This document shows positions 10,810-22,557 of a stretch of 64,000 nucleotides of DNA, one piece after another; position 1 is the stretch's first letter; each line of letters opens with the position of its first letter. Position numbers and translations under genes: made by a program. This DNA comes from Sycon ciliatum. Taxonomy: Eukaryota > Porifera > Calcarea > Leucosolenida > Sycettidae. The notes beneath the pieces are model-generated. The model had not been told where the DNA came from, did no database searches, and saw nothing but the letters and a program-made list of their open reading frames with translations. The stretch covers positions 17,536,690-17,600,689 of the forward strand of contig NC_088655.1 of the NCBI RefSeq assembly GCF_964019385.1, written 5' to 3'.

Positions 10810-12367
10810 TTATTCGGACTCAGACTCTTCTGAAGTATCCTCTTCATCTTCATCGAGATCTTCCACTCTTCGGTCTTGTGAATCTTGCGATTTGCTGGTG
10901 CTATATTTCCTGCCCGGTTGAGTTCGGGGTGCTTTTCTAATATTCTTCCTGGCCCGCTGATTGGCAAACCATTTTCGTATGTTTTTTGTCCCGACGGCAA
11001 AATGCTTAGCCAATTCGGCTAACCTTTGTGTAGATGGCCAATGATCTTGATCAAACTCATTCGTCAGAACAGCATACTGATCCTTTGAAAATAGGTTGTG
11101 GGCTCGGCCACTTCGCAATTTGGTAGTACTTGTATCTCGTGGGGCACTAGCGTTCATGTCTACGTCATCTAGCCATGCTTTGAATATTTGGTACAACGAA
11201 TTCATTGTAGCGTCACAATATACACGTCTTCTAAAATTTCTGATAGAGTTCCTAGCGTTTGGAAATTTGGCACCATAGGATATGCAGAGTATGGATACGA
11301 GTCTTTCTTGTGAAATGTTTGTCCGTTCTCTTGCTGTTTTGATCAATTCGCAAAAGGCCTTATGATCATAACTCAATATATCTGTGTTTGCCGTCGGAGA
11401 ACAGCGACCCATTGTACTTGGTTGTGGGAGGCATGGGGATGATCCGTATTCGCTTGTTGTCTGCCCAAGGGAAGCGTTCTCGGTGTTGTGTTGTTGTGAT
11501 GTACTCAAGGGTAAAGAGGAAGAAATCCCAGGTAAACTAGAAGGCGTATCTCTTTGTGTTGTCAATAATATTTTATAGGCTGGTCGGGGATATGGGGATG
11601 CTGCATGACGCCTTGTGCTCTCCGTGTGAGAAACATACTCACGGTTTTGCTGTTGCGAGTTACTGATGGCCGAAGAAGAAGAATATCCCTGTAAAGCAGA
11701 TGGTGCATCGTGCTGCGCTGAACTGCGGGCATTTAATCTACGTCTTTGGTCTTCGGAGCCAGATGCGGATGGTGTGTATTTCCTTGTTATCGGAACAAGG
11801 GAAACGTTCTCTGAGTAATGCTGCCACTGGTGTTGCTCCTGCTGTGGATTGAGTGAGGAATTATACGAGATGCCTTCTAGTCGCTCCTTTGCTCCATGAT
11901 GCGGAGTAGGAGTGCTTGACGCAAAAGCAGATGATATCTCTGAACCAATAGTTTCATCGGGTTCGACGCGTCTGGAAGTGAAGTCGTTTGTTTCGGTTTG
12001 AGTTGACCGGGGCTTATTCAGCCAACGGGCAATTTCTTGAACGTCGTTGACAACTCGCTTCCAATCCGATGCGTCGTCTTCAGCAACATCGAGCGGTTTG
12101 TCTTTGTAGTATTGTCGTGTCTCAATCTTTTGAAGCACGGCCGTAAGCTCATTTCGCAGGGGATACGAGTCCAAGTCATTCTCCAGTTCCAGGCTAAGCC
12201 TTGGTGAACTATTGAACCATGGATGTGGTTGATGGATGACTGAAATATGATGGGGCACTAGTTACGATCTCAGTGCTGGCCAACGATGTTCTGTTCTTTG
12301 CCGTTGCAGTTGAAGACGAGCCGCAAGAAGAGACACCGGTCGCAGTTCGTGGTGGTTGATCAGCCAT
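10810..12367 (-). pseudogene. POU-homeodomain gene copy 2, one N-terminal frameshift
   Basis: This is the closest relative of the intact gene at 40108. The start ATG at 12367 is conserved. About 50 codons in, near 12217-12221, three bases stand where copy 6 has 17, a net loss of 14 that breaks the frame; the short product ends at 12209. After the lesion the frame is open to the normal stop at 10810. An ATG at 12258 enters it and would give 482 residues with the conserved charged N-terminal block, the POU-specific domain, the linker, the homeodomain WFANQRARK and the acidic tail. I call it a pseudogene, but a shortened, functional transcription factor from the inner ATG is quite possible. It is single-exon, like its relatives. 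Confidence 0.7.
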
Positions 12368-12720
12368 ATGAACGTCCTGAAAGATATCCGTTATTTGTTC
12401 TCTGCAACCGCAGCACAATACAAATAGAAGACAAATTGTGCAGTGAGAGAAAATTTTTGAATTTGGTGTTCGAAGAGAACGAACTACAACGGTTAGAAAG
12501 ACAGTTGTTAGGCTACGGGCTTGAAAGTTGTCTACGGGCATTGAAGACTGCAGCCTGGACTAACGCGTTTTGAGCGTCCTCAGGGGGGAATATTTTACAG
12601 CTTCTGTTGCTAAAGTTAAGGCTGAAAAAATTAATCACAAGTGAAAGGTGTTCGCTGTTAGTAACACTTTATAGAAAAGAATCACAATTGCAATGTGATA
12701 AGATTGCCCACTGAATCACC
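12368..12720 (-). promoter_or_regulatory. Conserved upstream block of POU copy 2
   Basis: Equivalent block with the core near 12638-12669. The upstream ATG at 12541 stays in phase with the gene start. Confidence 0.4.
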
Positions 12721-13328
12721 TCGTACTTGGAATTTCAGTAACTTGTGCATGCTGAAAGGCGTCAATACGTTCAAGGGATCGTTGTTCTCGCATGTGCGTA
12801 TCGCTAAATCATTTAATAATCTAAAACTGTTCATATTTGCACCACACAGCCTTCCCTTAGTAATTATAGCATTCGAATTCACACTTGTCCAGCTTGACAC
12901 ACCGTCAGCTATCGTTACTTCTGTGTACTTGTTACCTACTATAGTCGGTATACTTCATATATTATACGTTTTAGGTTTCTCAAGTCTGGCACCTTTATTC
13001 ACTTCTATGTGTACGAGGTCACCAGTTGTCCAAGCTGTTTTATGCTGCATATCTTTGCGCTATTGGTATCACGTTCATTTCCGAGGGCCCTCAAAGTCTG
13101 TGCTCACCTTCCAGGAGCAACGCTGACTCATTCTACACTCTGGTGGGTCACGAGGAGTTTGTCGCGCTGAAAACGGAGGAGAGGGTGTGTCACAATAGTA
13201 TTGTACCACTCCCTCTCCTAATGCATAATTTCGTTATATTATAACAAAAATATGCCTTATGCTACAGACTCAGAGGGTAAAGTGGAGAGACGAAGAGCAA
13301 CGACGATGAACCCCCCCCCGGCTTGAAC

Positions 13329-14515
13329 AGTATCTAACGACCATGCGGCGGGCGGAGTGAATGCCCTATGGGCCTCTCAAGTGTCCGCAAGCGTGGCCAT
13401 AACGTGTGCGTATTCCAACAGCATACCATAGTAGTAGAATAAATATACCATGGAGACAACAGCAGTGGGACGTCCGGCCAGTTTGGTGGTGAGTGAGTTC
13501 ACGGAGTGAATGCCCCAGGGGCCTCTCGCGTGACTACTTGCCATACTGTGTTGAACGGCTAAGTCTGAACTGGCACCCTTATTTCCAGTACACATAATGT
13601 ATACTACATATTGGATAAATTTTGTATTGTAGAATTCCACATGTGTGTATACTGCTCTGTACTTTTGTGCATTGAGCACTCTACCTTGAACTGCCTTCAC
13701 CGGCCTTGTCTATAACATTATCATTTACAATCTGCGGACAGAATTATGACAGTCGTGTACTCTTGGACTAGTTTCTGCTCCATAATCCAGTATGTCATTA
13801 CTATAATAGCTTTCACGTCTGAGGTTGTTGGGATGTCTGTTAGCTCTGGGTTCCCAGTACACAGTAGCGGAAGCTGGTTGGCAAAGTAACTCCAATTTCA
13901 ATTAAAGGTACCAGTGCATTTAGTGTCTGCTTCCATCAAGGCAGCGTGCTGTCTATACTGGTTACCCCAGCAAGTGTAGGGTGTGCATAGATGCATAGAA
14001 CTGTCTTGGCCGTTTTATACCAATGTACCCCGTGTGGTGTAGACCAGGTGTGCATTGGTGGTCGACTCATATGGCCTCGCCAATTGTGTGTACTAGACAG
14101 TTATCTGGCGCAAGTCTTGATCTGTCTCATTCAGATCCATTTCGCTATTGTTGCTATAAGAGAAAATCTGTGGGTGCACATCCAGTGCATTTGTTGCAGA
14201 TATATGTGCTTCTCTTGCAACGGGTGTATACATGGTACACGTACATGTGCATGTACTGGAAATAAGGGTGACAGTTCAGACTTAGCGCTCTAACACAGTA
14301 CTGCAAGTAGGCACGTGAGAGTTCCCTGGGGAATTCACTCCGTGAACCCACTCACCACCAAACTGACCGCGCGTCCCACTGCTGTTGTCTCCATGGTAAA
14401 TTCATTCTACATTGATGGTATCGTGTTGGAAAACACACACGTTATGGCCATGCTTGCGGACACTTGAGAGGCCCGTGGGGCATTCACTCCGCCCGCCGAA
14501 TAGTCGATAGATACT
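13329..14515. mobile_element. Element X, complete 1.19-kb copy with long TIRs
   Basis: The first ~270 bases are the reverse complement of the last ~275. Both ends read agtatcta, then cgac, then a GC-rich ggcgggcggagtgaatgccc. Inside each arm, a gagtgaatgccc motif with an adjoining ggcctct-type stretch occurs twice, giving sub-repeats that have recombined in other copies. The core has no coding sequence I recognise, so the element looks non-autonomous. In unit 6 the same element is 1197 bp once its nested insertion is removed. Superfamily not determined, because no empty site for X is present in the window. Confidence 0.75.
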
Positions 14516-14561
14516 GTTTGTCTACTCTTGTTTATCTACTCTTGATATTATTAATCCGTGT

Positions 14562-17296
14562 AAGGGATTGGATTGGATTGGTTTATTTAACGTCGAATAA
14601 CAAACAGGCAGTGTTGCCTTATTACATGAGATCGACTAAAGACAAACAGGCACACAAATGTAAGGAAAAGATTAAAAAGAAAAAAAAGAAAATAGAAAAA
14701 AAGAGTAGGATTTAAGACAGCAGCTAGCTAGCAGAGGAAAGATTGCATAATTATTTGATCAGTGAGCAACGTAAGTCGGTGAATTTTTCAGGTGGGGTAA
14801 GAGAGCGGTCCGGAATTGACCTGGTTTCTTCAGTGATCGTATAGATGCAGGCAACTTATTCCAGAGAGCGGGACATTGATATGAAGGGCTGCGTGTGGCA
14901 GCGGCAGATATGATCCTCGGGAAAAGAAGCAGGGGAACATCTGTGCTCCTCGTTCGACGGGTGTGTGACAGAGGTGTGACAAGGTCATGAAGAAGCACAC
15001 TACAGTTATTATGAATTACACGAAATGTTAGCAGGAGGAGTTTGCGGCAATACATTGATTGCAGGGGTTGAATGCTGAGGCGTTCAAAAAGAGGGGCAGT
15101 TGGAGACAGGAACGGAGCAGAGCAGACAACACGCACAGCTCGCTTGAGAAGTTTCTCAAGACGATCACGTTGTGCAGAGGAAAGGGAAGAGGAAAAGCTG
15201 TTGCATGCGTATTGGAATGTGGGTAAAATTATACATCTCAAGTAGGTTGAGCGGCATGGCATTGGGAGGCACTGCCTGTGGCGGAAGAGAATGGCAATCT
15301 TTGAGGACACTGTCTTGGCTATATGGTCAACCATTGTGTTCCATTTCAGGTCGTCATCGATGTGCAAGCCCAGGTACTTGGCGCTTGTCACTTGCTGGAG
15401 GAGTGTAGCTGCACAGTGCACATTCAATGTCTTGTCGTCATGACGATTGGCAGGAATAAACAATATTTGTGTTTTTCGACTATTCAGGATTAGGTTGCGC
15501 TCACCAAGCCAGTTGCTGAGATGGGTGATGGCTGAAGACAGGTTGTGTGACAGCACTACCTTGTCCTTCCTGCTATCGTGTAGCATGATGTCGTCCGCGA
15601 ATTGGGTTACCTGGACGGCAAACTGATCCACTTCACTGGCCACATCCCTGACATATATGACAAACAATAGTGGTCCCAGTACAGACCCTTGGGGAACCCC
15701 ACTTGAGCACGTGAAAGATGAGCTACTATCGCCGCTGATGACGACTTGTTGTTGACGATTTGAGAGGTAGTCGCTTAACCAGTTCAGGGCTGTGCCGGAG
15801 ATTCCAAGCTGGAATAGGTCTTCGACAAGTGTCTGATGCTGGACCTTGTCAAAGGCCTTTGACATGTCCAGGAAAGCAGCGCCAGTTGACAGCCCGTCAT
15901 CTCGGGCTCTTAGGAATTTGTCTGTAACCATTGTGAGAGCATCCTCTGTAGAGTGCTGGCGTCTGAAGCCAAATTGACAGGAAGGGTAAAGATTATGTTC
16001 AGCCAGGTATTGACTGAGTTGCTCATGGACGATACGCTCAAGCAGCTTGGAGACTATAGGGAGCAAAGAGACAGGTCTATAGTTGGTGGGTTGACTGGGG
16101 TCACCACCTTTGTAGACGGGAGTGATGTTGGCGATTTTCATGTTCGGTGGCAGCTGGCCTTCGGACAATGATTTGTTGAAGATGAGCATCAGTGAGGGTG
16201 CAAGAAGGTCAGCGCATGATTTAAGAATCGTTCCGGGCAAGCCATCACTGCCAGTAGCTTTTGTCATGGCTATTGACGATAGGAGCTTACGCACACGGGC
16301 AATGGTAACAGGCTTAAAGATTGAAAGGCTGTTCGGAGACATGGGGCCTTGAGGTAGAGTCAAGGCTGGGGGACGTTGAGGATCATTGACAATGCCTGCA
16401 AACACATTACCAATGTCATCCGGGGAGCATTTGGGAAGAGTGTGGACTGGCTGCCGTCCGCTCAGCTGATTCAATACACGCCAAGTCTGCCTTGGGTTCC
16501 CTGTAGCGTTCACAAATGCTTCATTGTAATGCTGTTCCTTCAGTGCTCGGCTAGTGCGGGTAACCTCCCGTCTGCTCTGCTGGAAGCTGCGGTAGTCCAC
16601 ATCAAGTCTGGTTCTCAGCCACTTACGATGCAGTTTGTTGCGCCTGCGTACAAGCGCTGCGAGCTCCGAGGTATACCATGGTGCGACCTTGTGGGCACGG
16701 TGCTTCCGAGGCCGGAGTGGTGCATGTTGATCTACGAGTGACATGAGACACTCGTGCCACTGGGTCCACATTTCGGTACAGGTTCCCTTCATGGAGCACA
16801 GGTTAGCACACTGGATATCTTGCCGAAACAGGTCCATATTGATACGTCTGATGTTCCGTGTCTGTGCAGGAGCTGCAGGAGGAATTCGAATTGGAACCAT
16901 GTTGAAAGGGGTTGTCACAGCATGGTGGTCGCTGAAGGAGATAGCATGAGTCGCAGCAGGAGAAGCACATCCCATTGTGCTATATACTAAGTCAATTGTA
17001 GTTGGTGGTCCTCTTAGTCCAATACGAGTGGGGCTGCGTACATGCTGCTGCAGTCCATAACTTGTAGCAATATCAGCCAGCCGCATATGATTACTGCAAT
17101 TGCGACTGGTGTCAACATTAAAGTCTCCACAAAGTATTGTCTGCGTCGTTGGGCTGCAGGCTTTACTCAGCAGGGCTTCAAAGGAGTCCCAGTATGAAAC
17201 AGTGCACCCTGGTGGCCGGTATGGTAATGCTATGGTATTGATCACATTATAATGGCCTGCAGTGTATACCAGATTCACACTGACGGTGTCCCCCTA
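14562..17296 (-). mobile_element. 5'-truncated CR1/L2-like LINE
   Basis: This non-LTR retrotransposon copy has one long open frame and a 3' tail. The 3' end on the minus strand reads ttaaataaacc then repeats of aatcc, a microsatellite-like tail typical of CR1/L2 elements. The 5' side ends near 17296, where the frame meets a TAG and the endonuclease N-terminus is missing. It lies just beyond the right end of X in this block. I could not identify a target duplication. Confidence 0.85.
14759..17278 (-). CDS. LINE endonuclease/reverse transcriptase ORF2, N-terminally truncated
   Basis: This uninterrupted 839-codon frame encodes the retrotransposition enzyme of a CR1/L2-type LINE. Residues 1 to about 125 are the C-terminal half of an APE-type endonuclease, with GDFN at 51-54 and SDHH at 116-119. 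The reverse transcriptase spans about 375-640: NYRPVSLL near 399, LDMSKAFD at 470-477 holding one catalytic Asp, GVPQGSVLGPLLF at 527-539, and FADD at 560-563 with the Asp pair. The C-terminal LWNKLPASIR motif lies near 805. Missing are the catalytic Glu and the rest of the endonuclease N-terminus, and any ORF1. The first Met is simply the first in an open truncated frame, so the element cannot move by itself. An intact RT frame suggests a young insertion. Confidence 0.88.
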   Translation of the reverse strand: MNLVYTAGHYNVINTIALPYRPPGCTVSYWDSFEALLSKACSPTTQTILCGDFNVDTSRNCSNHMRLADIATSYGLQQHVRSPTRIGLRGPPTTIDLVYSTMGCASPAATHAISFSDHHAVTTPFNMVPIRIPPAAPAQTRNIRRINMDLFRQDIQCANLCSMKGTCTEMWTQWHECLMSLVDQHAPLRPRKHRAHKVAPWYTSELAALVRRRNKLHRKWLRTRLDVDYRSFQQSRREVTRTSRALKEQHYNEAFVNATGNPRQTWRVLNQLSGRQPVHTLPKCSPDDIGNVFAGIVNDPQRPPALTLPQGPMSPNSLSIFKPVTIARVRKLLSSIAMTKATGSDGLPGTILKSCADLLAPSLMLIFNKSLSEGQLPPNMKIANITPVYKGGDPSQPTNYRPVSLLPIVSKLLERIVHEQLSQYLAEHNLYPSCQFGFRRQHSTEDALTMVTDKFLRARDDGLSTGAAFLDMSKAFDKVQHQTLVEDLFQLGISGTALNWLSDYLSNRQQQVVISGDSSSSFTCSSGVPQGSVLGPLLFVIYVRDVASEVDQFAVQVTQFADDIMLHDSRKDKVVLSHNLSSAITHLSNWLGERNLILNSRKTQILFIPANRHDDKTLNVHCAATLLQQVTSAKYLGLHIDDDLKWNTMVDHIAKTVSSKIAILFRHRQCLPMPCRSTYLRCIILPTFQYACNSFSSSLSSAQRDRLEKLLKRAVRVVCSAPFLSPTAPLFERLSIQPLQSMYCRKLLLLTFRVIHNNCSVLLHDLVTPLSHTRRTRSTDVPLLLFPRIISAAATRSPSYQCPALWNKLPASIRSLKKPGQFRTALLPHLKNSPTYVAH

Positions 17297-17620
17297 GTTT
17301 CCATCTATACTATCTTTTGCTTTGCCTGGTTCAATATCCGTTGGTTTTTTACTGGGTTTGCATTTTGTTCTGTTTTTATCAATGTTCGTATTGCTTTTCC
17401 ATTCATTGTGGGGTTAATCTCAAGTAAAAGAGGCGGTCATTCGCGCACAGAAACGTGGCTCTACAATTCCACCGGCTCATTCCGCCACGGTGATTTGATT
17501 TATTCTCCAATGGCTAGTTTTAGAACAAGCTGATTGAGGTGGCAATTCTCACCACGGCTAGACTTAGTGATAGTTTACAGTAAACAATAGGCTTTTTTTC
17601 TTACCCTGCTTTGTCTTTAT
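17297..17620. other. No recognised feature
   Basis: Between the 5' end of the LINE and the 3' flank of POU copy 3, I see no supported gene or repeat. Plus-strand open frames here have no recognisable motif. Confidence 0.5.
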
Positions 17621-18026
17621 GCTGGATGACATAAATGAGCAGAACGTGTAGTGGATATAAAACTCAAACTCAAATGGGGAAAGACAAAGCAAGTCAAATA
17701 TGGCCCCGGCCAATAACCAAGTGCGCAAAACAATGCAGTATACATTAGACCAGGCATTTGACTCACATTACTCAGACGTAGACAAAATTGCGGTTCACAA
17801 CCATAAACAACATGAAACAGCATTCGAACAAATGTGAAGTGGGACAAATAACAATCAGACAGTTACTTAGAACGGGAACAATCCTACTTGAACAATGTTG
17901 TTTGTGTTGTATGTTTTTTGAAACTCCCCCGCATTAGTTTTCAGGGGAGAGAGATGTCCATCATAATTATTGTTATTGATCAACAAATTTCCAATTACTT
18001 CAGGGAAATGTCCGCCCAGGTACTTG

Positions 18027-19427
18027 TCATTCTGACTCAGACTCTTTAGACGCATCCTCTTCATCTCCATCGAGATCTTCCACTCTTTGGTCTTCTGAAT
18101 CTTGCGACTTGCCGGTGCCACATTCGCTGCCTGGTTGAGTTCGGGGTGCTCTTCTAATATTCTTCTTGGCCCGTTGATGACAAAACCATTGCCGTATGGT
18201 TTCTCTCCTTAACGCTAAACTGTTAGCCAATTCGCCTAACTTTTGTGTAGATGGCCAATGATCTTGAGCAAACTCATGCGTCAGAACAGCATAATGATCC
18301 TCTGAAACTTGCTTGCAGGCTCGGCCACTTCGCAATTTGGTAGTACTTGTATCTCGTGGGGGACTAACGTTCCTGTCTACGTCATCTAGCCATGCTTTGA
18401 ATATAGGGTACAACGAAGTCATTTTCGCGTCACAATATGTACAACTTTCAAACCTGTTGATAGAGGTCAGACTGTTTGGAAATTTGGCACCATAGGACTT
18501 GCAGAGTATGGATGCGAGTCTTTTTTGTGAAATGTTTGCCCGCTCTCTTGCTGTTTTGACAACCTTGGAAAACGTCTTATGATCATATCTCAATAAATCA
18601 GTATCTGCAGTTGGCGAAGAGTGATCCATTGTACACGGTTGGGGGCGATTTGGGGCATTCGATATACTACTAGGGTCTTGGGAGCCAGATGGGGATGCTG
18701 TGTAATTCCTTGTACCCTGCGTAAGGGAAACGGTCTCTCTGCAATGCTGTGGTGAGATAGCATGCGAACGGCGATGCTCCTGCTGTGGATTGCGAGAGGA
18801 ATTATACGAGATTCCTTCTAGTCGCTCTCTCGCTCCCTGATGCTGAGAAGGAGTGCTAGAAGCAATAGCAGCCACTGCAAGGTAAGAGCCACTGCTAGAA
18901 CTGGCATATGCCACTTTACGTAAGCCAGACGAACACGATACTGTTTCGGACCCACTTGCAGATGATAGTTCTGAACCAATTTTTACATGGGGCTCGACGG
19001 ATCTGGAAGAGAGGTAGTTTGTTTCGGTTTGAGTTGAGCGGTGTGCATTCAGCCAACGGGCAATTTCTGGATCGTCGTTGGCAACTCGCTTCCAATCCAA
19101 TGCGACTTCTTCAGCAAAATCTAGCGGTTTGTCTTTGGAGTATTCTCCCGTCTCAATCTTTTCCAGCACGGCAGTAAGCGCATTTCGCAGGGGATACGAG
19201 GCCCAGGGACGTTGAGCACAGTTATGCTCCAGTTCCAGGTTAAGCCTTGGTGCACTATTCGATGACATTGGTATCGCCATATATGTGCTTGATGGCTGAC
19301 TGGACTGGATTGTGGTACCATTTTGTATCTCAGGGCTGGCCGACGATGTCCTGCTCTTCGCTGTTGCAGTTGAGGACTTGATGTAAGAAGGGACACCGGT
19401 CGCAGTTCGTGGTGGATGGTCAGCCAT
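18027..19427 (-). CDS. Divergent POU-homeodomain protein, copy 3 (intact)
   Basis: This uninterrupted 466-codon frame likely encodes a nuclear DNA-binding transcription factor. Residues about 80-126 form the conserved charged block (KDKPLDFAE, then IARWLN). Residues about 282-351 match the POU-specific domain: a helix with SQKRLA, then YG..F, a third helix ending in INRFE (canonical ICRFE), and a closing helix FKAWLDDVD. After a linker of about 15 residues, the homeodomain spans about 367-426 and ends in WFCHQRAKK. Cys50 is typical of POU homeodomains, but the normally invariant Asn51 is His417. The acidic C-terminus ends in KESESE. The start at 19427 is the ATG conserved in all seven copies. 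An upstream ATG opens a short out-of-phase frame ending at ATGGCTGA, over the start. No intron is seen. The most distinct intact copy. Confidence 0.85.
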   Translation of the reverse strand: MADHPPRTATGVPSYIKSSTATAKSRTSSASPEIQNGTTIQSSQPSSTYMAIPMSSNSAPRLNLELEHNCAQRPWASYPLRNALTAVLEKIETGEYSKDKPLDFAEEVALDWKRVANDDPEIARWLNAHRSTQTETNYLSSRSVEPHVKIGSELSSASGSETVSCSSGLRKVAYASSSSGSYLAVAAIASSTPSQHQGARERLEGISYNSSRNPQQEHRRSHAISPQHCRETVSLTQGTRNYTASPSGSQDPSSISNAPNRPQPCTMDHSSPTADTDLLRYDHKTFSKVVKTARERANISQKRLASILCKSYGAKFPNSLTSINRFESCTYCDAKMTSLYPIFKAWLDDVDRNVSPPRDTSTTKLRSGRACKQVSEDHYAVLTHEFAQDHWPSTQKLGELANSLALRRETIRQWFCHQRAKKNIRRAPRTQPGSECGTGKSQDSEDQRVEDLDGDEEDASKESESE

Positions 19428-19772
19428 ATGAACGTCCCGAAAGATACCGGCTATTTGTTCTCTGCACCCGGAACACAATACCGATAGAAGACAAACTCTG
19501 CAGTGAGAGAGAATATTTGAATTTGGCGGTCGAAGAGAAACAACGACAGCGGATAGAAAGAAAGTTATGGGCTTGGAAATTGTCTACGGGCATTGAAGAC
19601 TGTATCCTAGACTACAGAGTTTGAGCCTCCTCAGGAGAGAATAATTCACAGCTTCTGTTGCCAAAGTAAGTGCTGACAAAATTTAATAACAAGTGAAAGG
19701 TGTTCGCTGTTAGTAACACTTGGTAGAAAAGAATCACAACTGCAATGTGATAAGATCTCGCACTGAATCACC
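19428..19772 (-). promoter_or_regulatory. Conserved upstream block of POU copy 3
   Basis: Equivalent block with the core near 19690-19723. The upstream ATG is out of phase and its frame ends over the gene start, so it would act as an overlapping uORF. A retroposed fragment interrupts the block at 19773. Confidence 0.4.
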
Positions 19773-20062
19773 TTTAAACTGGCTCTGTAATTTGAAACCA
19801 GTGTTAATCGCGCTCCTTCCTTGCCTACACATTACTGCATATTTTCTCTGTGTGTTCTGCACTGCATGCTTACACATACACACACCCATTTGAATTATAT
19901 ACATACTTTGTGCTTTGGCATTGTCATGTTATGATTCCTTCTAATATTTCCTTTTCTCATAATATTGTGTTCGTTCTTAGCGGGAACCGGAGGTTTTCCT
20001 CTGGTGAGAAGGTAGAATTGCCTGTGCTCTAAACGAATTCAATTAAAAGAAACAAACAAAAT
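19773..20062 (+). mobile_element. Short retroposed fragment with A-rich tail
   Basis: These 290 bases interrupt the upstream block of POU copy 3. The equivalent site in units 2 and 6 is continuous (gaatcacct joined to cgtcc). The right end is A-rich (ttaaaagaaacaaacaaaat), which suggests the 3' end of a LINE or SINE on the plus strand. The family is not recognised. Confidence 0.5.
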
Positions 20063-20615
20063 TCGTCCTTGGAATTTCAGCTATTTGATGATCCTGAAAC
20101 GCGTCAGTACATTCAGGTGATCGTTGTTCTCAAATCGCTAAATCATGTAGTAATCGTCTAAAACAGTTCATATTTGCATCACTCAGCCTTACCTTAGTAA
20201 TTATAGCATTCGAATTCACACTTGTCCAGCTTGACACACCGTCAGCTATCGTTATTTCTGTGTACCGGTACTTGCTACCTACTATAGTCGATATACTTCA
20301 TATATTATACGTTGTAGGTTTCTCAAGTCTGGCACCTTTATTCACTTCTATGTGTACGAGGTCACCAATTGCTGTTTAAGGCTGAAAATCTGAGCGTTAT
20401 TGGTATCACATTCATTTCCGAGGGCCCTCAAAGTCTGTTCTCACCTTCCAGGAGCAACGCTGACTCATTCTGCACTCTGGTGTTTCACGAGGGGTTTGTC
20501 GCGCTGAAAACGGAGGAGAGGGAGTGTCACAATATTAAATATACCTTACGCTGCAGACTCAGAGGGTAAAGTAGAGAGACAAAGAGCAACGACGATGAAG
20601 AGACATAGCTAGAAC

Positions 20616-20904
20616 AGTATCTAACGACCATGCGGTGGGCAGAGTGAATGCCCCAGGGGACTCTCACGTGACTACTTGCAGTACTGTGTTGAAGGGCTAA
20701 GTCTGAACTGGCACCCTTATTTCCAGTACATCTCCATGTATACTACATATTGGATAAATCTTGTGTTGTAGAATTCCACATGTGTGTATACTGCTCTGTA
20801 CCTTTGTGCGTTGAGCACTCTACCTTGAGCTTCCCGCAACGGCCTTGCCTATAAATATAATTTTACTCAATCTCCGGATAGAGTTATATGATAGTCATGT
20901 TCAA
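20616..20904. mobile_element. Element X, left part only
   Basis: Left arm and a little core. About 180 bases are missing between the two gagtgaatgccc sub-repeats, as expected from recombination between them. The copy stops near 20904. Confidence 0.7.
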
Positions 20905-22060
20905 CGTTTTGAAGGTTTCATATAAAACTAGCATACAGACACTGTGAGTTGGTGAAAGACCATGATTGAGATACATGTAGGAGAGATGCCGGGTCCAGAT
21001 TCTTTTCGTAAGCAAGTTTTTCCGGTCGGGCTGCTTTCTGCAGTGAACTGGGAAATTTTAGAGTTGCCCGTGATTTATCCGGAATGCAGAGCGGAGTTAC
21101 ATAATAGACAAAGGTAGACTTTCCCCAATTCCAAGCGGTAGGCAGAAAATGTCGCCGAAAACGAGACTTATCGAAAAATCGCTTAACCTGTCGCCGATTT
21201 TGATGAATTTCTTTGAGAATCGGCTAAAATCTAAAAAATGGTGTTTTTTTACTATGTTTACATAACCAGCTCGAAAAGAATAAGTATGACCGCTCAAGTA
21301 AAAAATATTATCCGTTCTGTTCGGTTGAAGTACAAGTACATGTACTTAAATGAAGAAAAATGGACTATAAATGTAGTTTCCACTAACACCACCAGTTACT
21401 TGACAGTCAGCTCATGGGATAACATATTCAATGCACGCCACAGGCATAGACCAAGGTTACTGACATTCCACAATTAACTGGCTATCGAACCGGGTTTTTT
21501 TCTTCCTATAAATCCTTGGCTCTCCATACGAGTCGATCTTTACAAGTTTCTCATTCATATTATTTTCATGTTTCTTCTTGAATTCCCTATTGTGATGTAT
21601 TTTCGAACTAACAATCTTTCCAAGAAAACGTTCTGGGAAACTTTTATACCTTACTCATAGCGTTATTTTAAAAATGTTAATGTTTATTGACAATACGTTC
21701 CAGCCACGCAACATTCGAGTTCATTCAAAATTACTAAGTACATTCCTTGCAAAGCCTGGGATATCAACACTAAGAATATTGGGTGCAAGTTCAGACGTGG
21801 TTTTCTCGCCCAGTTTAGACTTGGCCGTGTAAGATTGAGCTCTCTTGCCGAATCCAATGTAATGATTTAAGTGTTGGAGCAGAGTTTCAAAACGTCAGGG
21901 ACCATGGCAGAATTTACCCAGACACATACTTGTATTAACTAACAAGACAACCAAAGGAAACAATGTACGGCTACAAATCAGTAAGTGCAAACAATAAGAG
22001 GACGAAAACGGTTTCTATTCTAGCATTATGGGACACGTTAGCGATACTATCACTTTTAAC
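20905..22060. other. Diverged spacer between POU copies 3 and 4
   Basis: Only two parts are recognisable. Bases 21325-21425 match the stretch before the SINE in other units (ccaccagttacttgacagtc), without a SINE after it. From about 22010 the POU 3' flank begins. The remainder holds nothing I can identify. Confidence 0.5.
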
Positions 22061-22557
22061 AAGGTAAATGAAAGGTGAGTAAGTACCAAGTTTTTTTCGG
22101 ACATACCTAGCACATTGAAGTCTGGCGTTGGACTAATGAGAGTGCGATCGCTCTATGAGTGTAAGTTTAAAATTGCTTGGATGAATGAGAGCAGAGTGTA
22201 TAGAGGATATCAAATTATGGCACCGGCAAGTTCTCAAAACAATACAGGTCATATCATGCGCATTTACCAGTATACATTAGACCAGGGATTTGACTAAAAT
22301 GACTCAAACGTACACGAAATCATAAACAATATGAAACGGCATTCGAATGAATGTGAGGTGGGACAAAGAACAATCAGACAGTTACTTCGAAGTACTTAGA
22401 ATGGGATTATGGGAACAATCCTACTTGAACAATGTTGTTTGTGTTGTATTTATTAAAACTTCCCGCATGATTTTTCAGGCGATAGAGATGTCTATCACAA
22501 TCATGGTGATTGAACAGATTTCCAATTACTTCAGGAAAAGGCCCGCCCAGGTATTTG

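Noticed and set aside
17252..17533. 93-codon plus-strand frame
   Set aside because: It overlaps the LINE end on the other strand and has no motif or paralogue support.
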